This document shows positions 58,976 through 64,000 of a stretch of DNA of 64,000 nt, piece by piece. The notes under the pieces are model-generated. The model was not told where the DNA came from, ran no database searches, and worked only from the letters and a program-made list of their open reading frames with translations. A program made the translations under genes and the position numbers. Source of the stretch: Burkholderiales bacterium (GTDB lineage Bacteria; Pseudomonadota; Gammaproteobacteria; Burkholderiales; Burkholderiaceae_C); assembly GCA_021414305.1 (NCBI GenBank), contig JAIOOS010000024.1, positions 124,001 through 188,000 on the forward strand, read 5' to 3'. Position 1 is the stretch's first letter. Each line of letters starts with the position of its first letter.

Positions 58976-59931
58976 CGCGGTTCCTGTCTCGTAGTGCCGA
59001 GGGGTCCGGCCGGGGACGCCGAAGAGCGTCTCAGCCTTTCATGAATGACGGCGACATCCATCTCCGCGTCGCCCTGGGCCGCGACAGAGAACAAGGCCCG
59101 AAGGTCCGCCTCCGCGAATGCCTTGAGGCCGACGCTGCGCATCAGGTCGAGCCCCAAACGGAGATCCTTTTGCGCAAGCGTTAGGGTGAACTTCGGGCTG
59201 AAGTCCCGGTTCTTGATCTTGGGGAAGTTGCGGTCGAGTGAATAGCTGCGGCCCGAGCTGCGCGACATCACGTCGTAGAGACGGTCGAGCGAAACATCGA
59301 GCGCCTCCGCTGCCAGGAAGGCCTGCGACACGCCGACCATCCCCCAGAGCGCCACGAAGTTGTTCAAGAGCTTTGCTATCGAGCCGCTGCCGGCAGGGCC
59401 GACGTGCTCGACTTGCGTTCCGAGATCGGAGAGCAGCCCCCGTATCCCTTCGACGGCCTGCTCGTTGCCTCCGACCATCACGCTCAATTCGCCCGTCAAG
59501 GCGCGCGAAGGACCTCCGCTGACAGGCGCGTCGATGTAGGACATGTTCCGCGCGACCGCTGAGCGGTCGAGATCGCGCGCGGTTTGCGGGTCGTTGGTGC
59601 TCAGGTCGACGATGACGAGCCCCGGGTTTCCTCGTTCAATTAGTCCGTCGACCACTTCCCTGACCACGGTCGGATTCGGAAGAGACAACAGGATCGTCTG
59701 GCACCCTTGAGCGACTTCATCCGCAGACCGGGCAAGGTCGGCTCCCAACGCCGACGCCGAGTTCAACTGCTCCGCGTTCGCGTCATACGCAAGCAACCGA
59801 TGGCCGCACTGGATCAGACGAGCCGCTACGGGATTGCCCATGTTCCCGAGGCCCATGAGCCCTATCCTCGACGCGTTCACCACAGCGATTTCTCCGCTCG
59901 CCCCCAAGCCATACTGTGGCGTGAGCGCCAT
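58972..59931 (-). CDS. NAD(P)-dependent beta-hydroxyacid dehydrogenase (HIBADH family), copy 2
   Basis: A 319-residue paralogue: RIGLMGLGNMGNPVAARLIQCGH near 20, IVDLSTNDPQTARDLDRSA near 110, DAPVSGGPSRALTGELSVMVGG near 137 and GSIAKLLNNFVALWGM near 187. It is the first gene of the long leftward operon. I use the ATG at 59931; the frame runs on upstream to 60027 but that extension crosses the operator palindrome at 59995-60008. Confidence 0.87.
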   Translation of the reverse strand: MALTPQYGLGASGEIAVVNASRIGLMGLGNMGNPVAARLIQCGHRLLAYDANAEQLNSASALGADLARSADEVAQGCQTILLSLPNPTVVREVVDGLIERGNPGLVIVDLSTNDPQTARDLDRSAVARNMSYIDAPVSGGPSRALTGELSVMVGGNEQAVEGIRGLLSDLGTQVEHVGPAGSGSIAKLLNNFVALWGMVGVSQAFLAAEALDVSLDRLYDVMSRSSGRSYSLDRNFPKIKNRDFSPKFTLTLAQKDLRLGLDLMRSVGLKAFAEADLRALFSVAAQGDAEMDVAVIHERLRRSSASPAGPLGTTRQEPR

Positions 59932-59994
59932 TCGCTTGGGTGCGATGCGCTGCCGGCGCGCTGCCGTAGGGATATGAACATCTTCACTCGGCCG

Positions 59995-60008
59995 CTTGTA
60001 CGTACAAG
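59995..60008. promoter_or_regulatory. Operator CTTGTACGTACAAG, copy in front of the long catabolic operon
   Basis: A perfect 14-bp palindrome 64 bp upstream of the first gene of the leftward run HIBADH2 to MmgE/PrpD. It is identical to the copy at 47516-47529, 12.5 kb away. Both are placed where a GntR-type repressor would block transcription. Confidence 0.75.
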
Positions 60009-60107
60009 TCAATCGTAGTGTTCGCATCGATCTACCCCCATGGGGGTTTACCCCTTACTGTTCCGGAGCGCGGGCCGTCACTTCAATCGCTTCTTCGACA
60101 CCGAAGT

Positions 60108-61322
60108 TCACGTTGACCTTGATGCACCCGCCTTCAAAAACGACGACCAGTCTTCCATCAATCGCCGACGCTTTTCAAACAGGTCACCTCTTCGGTACGC
60201 AGCCTCGACTTCATTGCCGATCGCGTGTGCAAGCGCCATCTCCGCGACCTCACGAGCGACGCTTGTGTTCTCAGCGCACCAGTCTCGAAACGTCGACCTG
60301 AACCCGTGCGGAACGCATTTGGCCGCCATGCGGCGGCACACCGCGACAAGCGACATGTCCGAGAGGACGCCGCCGCGTGGCGCTTGGAAAATCACCTCGC
60401 TGTCATCGACGAGTGAAATTGATTCAAGAAGTGAGATTGCCGCAGGACTCAGAGGCACCCGATGATCACGGCCGCTCTTCATGCGTTCCGCTGGCACAGT
60501 CCACGTCCTTGAACCGAAGTCGATTTCCGGCCAGGTCGCAAAGCGCACTTCGCCGGACCGTGCCGCAGTAAGGATGACGAATTCGAGCGTACGGGCCGCA
60601 GACCCTTCCTGAGCGCGAAGCGAAGTCATGAAGCGCGCTACTTGGGAGACCGGAAGTGCCGCATGGTGTTTGGGCTTCGACACCTTCGACCGGGCGGGAA
60701 GCTGCGTGTCCAGGTGCCCTCGCCATCGCGCTGGATTTAGGCGCTCCCTTTCCGCTCGCTTGTCGGCCCAGGCAAGAATCAGCTCGATGCGCCCCCGGAC
60801 TCGAGATGCCGTTTCCGTCTTCGTTCGCCAGATCGGGTCGAGCACTTCAAGCACGTGAGCCATGCCGATGTCTCCGACGTCGAGCTGGCCAATCTTCGGA
60901 AACGCGTAGAGCTCGAGGGAGCTTGTCCATTGCCAAGTGTGCTTGGCGTTCTTCCAGCCCGCCTCGTGTGCCGCGATATAGGCCTCCGCGGCCTTTCTGA
61001 ACGTGATCTGCTTCTGCTGCGACGCGCGAAGCGCGCTCTTAGCCACGCGCCGTTCGGCCACGGGGTCCTTGCCTTGACCGACGGTCTGACGTTTCTGGCG
61101 CGCGAGTTCGATCGCCTCCGCCAAGGTGACGCCTGGATAGCCGCCCAACCCTAGATCCCGTCGCTTTTCACCCACCACGACCCGAAGGGTCCACGTTCTC
61201 GCGGACGAAGGCGGCGGCGATACGCGCAAACAGAGGCCGGGAACAGTCCCTACGGCGTGTAGCCCGGGCGTTGCCATACGCCTCACTTCTAGTGCCGTCA
61301 GCGGCTTGGCCACCTTAGGCAC
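60108..61322 (-). CDS. P4-type tyrosine recombinase (integrase)
   Basis: A 404-residue integrase with the DUF4102-type N-terminus (ALEVRRMATPGLHAVGTVPGLCLRV). Catalytic residues fit ARSGEVR (first Arg, near 258), HGFRSTFRDW (His-x-x-Arg, near 343), HAIGNEVEAAYRRG (second His and the Tyr nucleophile near 378). It is transcribed away from the tRNA-Ser gene 180 bp away and would catalyse integration and excision between the two att repeats. The start is GTG at 61322; ATG 61277 would cut the conserved N-terminus. Confidence 0.9.
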   Translation of the reverse strand: MPKVAKPLTALEVRRMATPGLHAVGTVPGLCLRVSPPPSSARTWTLRVVVGEKRRDLGLGGYPGVTLAEAIELARQKRQTVGQGKDPVAERRVAKSALRASQQKQITFRKAAEAYIAAHEAGWKNAKHTWQWTSSLELYAFPKIGQLDVGDIGMAHVLEVLDPIWRTKTETASRVRGRIELILAWADKRAERERLNPARWRGHLDTQLPARSKVSKPKHHAALPVSQVARFMTSLRAQEGSAARTLEFVILTAARSGEVRFATWPEIDFGSRTWTVPAERMKSGRDHRVPLSPAAISLLESISLVDDSEVIFQAPRGGVLSDMSLVAVCRRMAAKCVPHGFRSTFRDWCAENTSVAREVAEMALAHAIGNEVEAAYRRGDLFEKRRRLMEDWSSFLKAGASRST

Positions 61323-61475
61323 GGGCCGTCCCCCGGTTCGAATTACAACTGTCCACCGAATTCACCGCCATCATCCCGACCATCATAAAAATCGAGATTG
61401 CAGCGTACGTCGCAAAATCTCCGCGGACAAGCCTGCGGCAGATCTACCTATGAGGAGCAGGGATTTCCGGACTTC

Positions 61476-61513
61476 CCGAGACGTCTTTGGACGCCGTTTT
61501 GGTGGAGAGGGTG
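61476..61513. repeat. Right attachment site at the tRNA-Ser 3' end
   Basis: TTGGTGGAGAGGGTG at 61499-61513 covers the CCA, discriminator and 3' acceptor strand of tRNA-Ser (minus strand) and is repeated at 29145-29159. Weaker matching extends to about 61476 on the element side. Confidence 0.75.
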
Positions 61514-61589
61514 GGATTCGAACCCACGTTACGGTGAACCGTAAACCAGATTTCGAGTCTGGCGCATTCGACCACTCTGCCACCTCTCC
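61500..61589 (-). tRNA. tRNA-Ser (anticodon CGA)
   Basis: A 90-nt class II tRNA with encoded CCA. Acceptor stem GGAGAGG/CCTCTCC, anticodon arm CCAGA-CTCGAAA-TCTGG, long variable arm TTACGG/CCGTAA and T-arm GTGGG-TTCGAAT-CCCAC all pair. Position 73 (discriminator) is A, whereas tRNA-Ser usually has G. The gene is the integration target of the element and lies downstream of serS and a hydratase-family gene on the same strand. Confidence 0.95.
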
Positions 61590-61651
61590 GGTCGGGAAGC
61601 TTCGGCGGGTCTGTACCGAGGGCGGGATTCTAGTCGACGGTCTCCGCTCGC

Positions 61652-62460
61652 TCAGGCCACGGTGGTCAGCGACACGCCCGGCAGGCGCGGATCGCTCAGC
61701 CGTGTCTCGAAGCGATGCCCGGGCAGCATCGGCGCGGCATCGGTGATCGTGCCGGTGGTGACGATGTCGCCGGCGACGATCGGCCACTGCTCCACCTGTG
61801 CCGCCATCGCGTCGACCCAGAGGCGCAGCGCGGTGAGCGGGCCGTCGAGAACGATGGTCGCGTCGCCCTGGTCGATGACCGCGCCGTCCTTCAGCAGCTC
61901 GACGTGAAGCGCCGCCAGGTCCTTCGCCGGGTCGGCGAACGCCGCGATCGGCACCCGCCGGCCGACGAAGAGGCGCCCGTGCAGCGCGAAGTCGGCCACC
62001 GTGTCGGCCGCCTTGAAACGCCAGTCGGCGGAGTGCGTGTGCACGATCTCGTAGCCGTGCGCCACCCAGTCGAGACAACCGGCCAGCTCCGCCTCGCTCA
62101 TGCCGGCACGCGGCGAGCGGGCGAAGCCGAACATGATTTCCGGCTCGAGCCGCGGCTGCGAGAAGCGGGCGAGCGAAACCGTGGCCGCGCCGCCTGCGAC
62201 CTGCTCGACCGTCGAGTCCCAGACCGGCCCCCAGATCGGCGCGTGCACGCCGTAGCGGTCCCAGATGCCGCGGTTGGTGAAGCCGATCTTGTAGCCCGCC
62301 GGCCGCTCGCCGCGGGCGATGCGAAGGCGGCGCAGCTCGTCGGCAACGGCGAAGGCCTCCGTCAGGTCGAAGGCCGGGTCGCGCTCGCTCAGCAGTGGCA
62401 CAAGCCGGGCGCCGTCGAGCGCCGCGAGCAGCTCGCGCGCTCGCGCGGCGCGTTCGGCGC

Positions 62461-62464
<4 letters not shown>
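61652..62464 (-). CDS. Fumarylacetoacetase/2-keto-4-pentenoate hydratase family protein
   Basis: A 270-residue protein like MhpD/DmpE-type hydratases and 4-oxalocrotonate decarboxylases: GYKIGFTNRGIWDRYGVHAPIWGPVWDSTV near 50-80, LEPEIMFGFARSP near 100 with an acidic metal ligand, and GDIVTTGTITDAAPMLPGHRF near the C-terminus. These enzymes act on 2-keto-4-enoates in meta-cleavage pathways. The GTG start overlaps the serS stop (GTGA), so it is cotranscribed with serS, an unusual partner; substrate unknown. Confidence 0.82.
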
Positions 62465-63756
<1,292 letters not shown>

Positions 63757-63822
63757 GGCGGCCGCGCCGCGAGGGCGCGGCGAGCGAAAGCGGAAAGGCC
63801 CGGATTGTAGGGAGAGAGGCCC

Positions 63823-64000
63823 TCAGGCCATCTGCTCGGCCTGGTGCATGCGCAGCATCGGCATGCCCGACGCGGTGGCCGAGCGGGCGTCGCAGAGAAC
63901 GCGCGAGGCGCAGTCGGCGCAGCGGCCGCACTGGGTGGCGACGCCGAGCTCGGTCTTCAGGCACTCCAGGCTCATCGCCCCTTCGGCGGCGGCGGCGCGG
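63823..64000 (-). CDS. Bacterioferritin-associated ferredoxin-like [2Fe-2S] protein (N-terminus beyond window)
   Basis: The last 58 codons of a small gene. RAAAAEGAMSLECLKTELGV followed by ATQCGRCADCA fits the second cysteine pair (CxxC) of Bfd; the first pair lies outside the window. Bfd proteins release iron from bacterioferritin. The stop is at 63823, 66 bp upstream of serS. Confidence 0.75.
   Translation of the reverse strand, partial: RAAAAEGAMSLECLKTELGVATQCGRCADCASRVLCDARSATASGMPMLRMHQAEQMA

Larger units (their letters stand above)
29122..61513. mobile_element. Integrative mobilizable element in tRNA-Ser, about 32.4 kb
   Basis: The segment is bounded by direct repeats of the 3' end of tRNA-Ser (15 bp perfect, 29145-29159 and 61499-61513). 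A P4-type integrase gene lies next to the intact tRNA, and Stb-like, MobC-like, relaxase and AlpA-like genes lie inside. No type IV secretion genes are present, so it would need a helper for conjugation and is best called an IME or genomic island. Cargo is an AbiE-type locus, acetolactate synthase with an Lrp regulator and a large catabolic cluster. That the element is still mobile is inference. Confidence 0.8.

Noticed and set aside
59932..60027. Longer N-terminus for HIBADH copy 2 starting at 60027
   Set aside because: The added residues are encoded by the operator palindrome and do not belong to the Rossmann fold; ATG 59931 is adequate.

Overview
The window is GC-rich, tightly packed bacterial DNA with many 1-8 bp gene overlaps. 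It looks betaproteobacterial, probably Burkholderiales: it has a Bug/TTT-type solute receptor, an AbiE-type locus, a P4-type integrase in a tRNA gene and LptF/LptG-like permeases. The genus cannot be fixed from the sequence alone.

Left region (1-22.5 kb). This is a dense lipid locus that I read as bacterial sphingolipid (ceramide) synthesis, head-group attachment and export. It holds an alpha-oxoamine synthase of the serine palmitoyltransferase type, an acyl carrier protein, two fatty-acyl-AMP ligases (one fused to a carrier domain) and a phosphopantetheinyl transferase. It also holds a GNAT protein resembling bacterial ceramide synthase, a CerR-like NAD-dependent reductase and a diacylglycerol-kinase-fold lipid kinase. 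Head-group chemistry is represented by two nucleotidyltransferases, a Tam41-like cytidylyltransferase candidate and two CDP-alcohol phosphatidyltransferases. Transport and surface steps are represented by an LptF/LptG pair, an MsbA-like ABC exporter, an LpxL-like acyltransferase and two glycosyltransferase-like proteins.

22-29 kb. Two small secreted proteins, an IorAB-type molybdenum oxidoreductase pair ending in a clear terminator, a sulfotransferase and two family-2 glycosyltransferases.

29.1-61.5 kb. A 32.4-kb integrative mobilizable element is inserted at the 3' end of a tRNA-Ser(CGA) gene. It is bounded by a 15-bp perfect (about 38-bp imperfect) direct repeat, with a P4-type integrase next to the tRNA. 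Its left part carries an AbiE-type toxin/antitoxin pair in an unusual convergent layout with palindromic operators, an Stb-like stability operon preceded by five 9-bp repeats at 11-bp pitch, and a MobC/relaxase/AlpA mobilization module. An acetolactate synthase and an Lrp-type regulator follow. The main cargo is a catabolic cluster of about 21 kb: SDR, Baeyer-Villiger monooxygenase, alpha/beta hydrolase, Zn-alcohol dehydrogenase, aldehyde dehydrogenase, CoA-transferase, acyl-CoA dehydrogenase, enoyl-CoA hydratase, a complete branched-chain-type ABC importer, a Bug receptor and several accessory enzymes. The enzyme order matches cyclic alcohol to ketone to lactone to hydroxy acid to dicarboxylic acid to CoA ester and beta-oxidation. 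A GntR/UTRA regulator lies inside the cluster, and a 14-bp palindrome CTTGTACGTACAAG (or a 12/14 variant) occurs at all three promoter regions, so the cluster looks like one regulon.

61.6-64 kb. The chromosome resumes with a hydratase-family gene, serS and the end of a bacterioferritin-associated ferredoxin gene.
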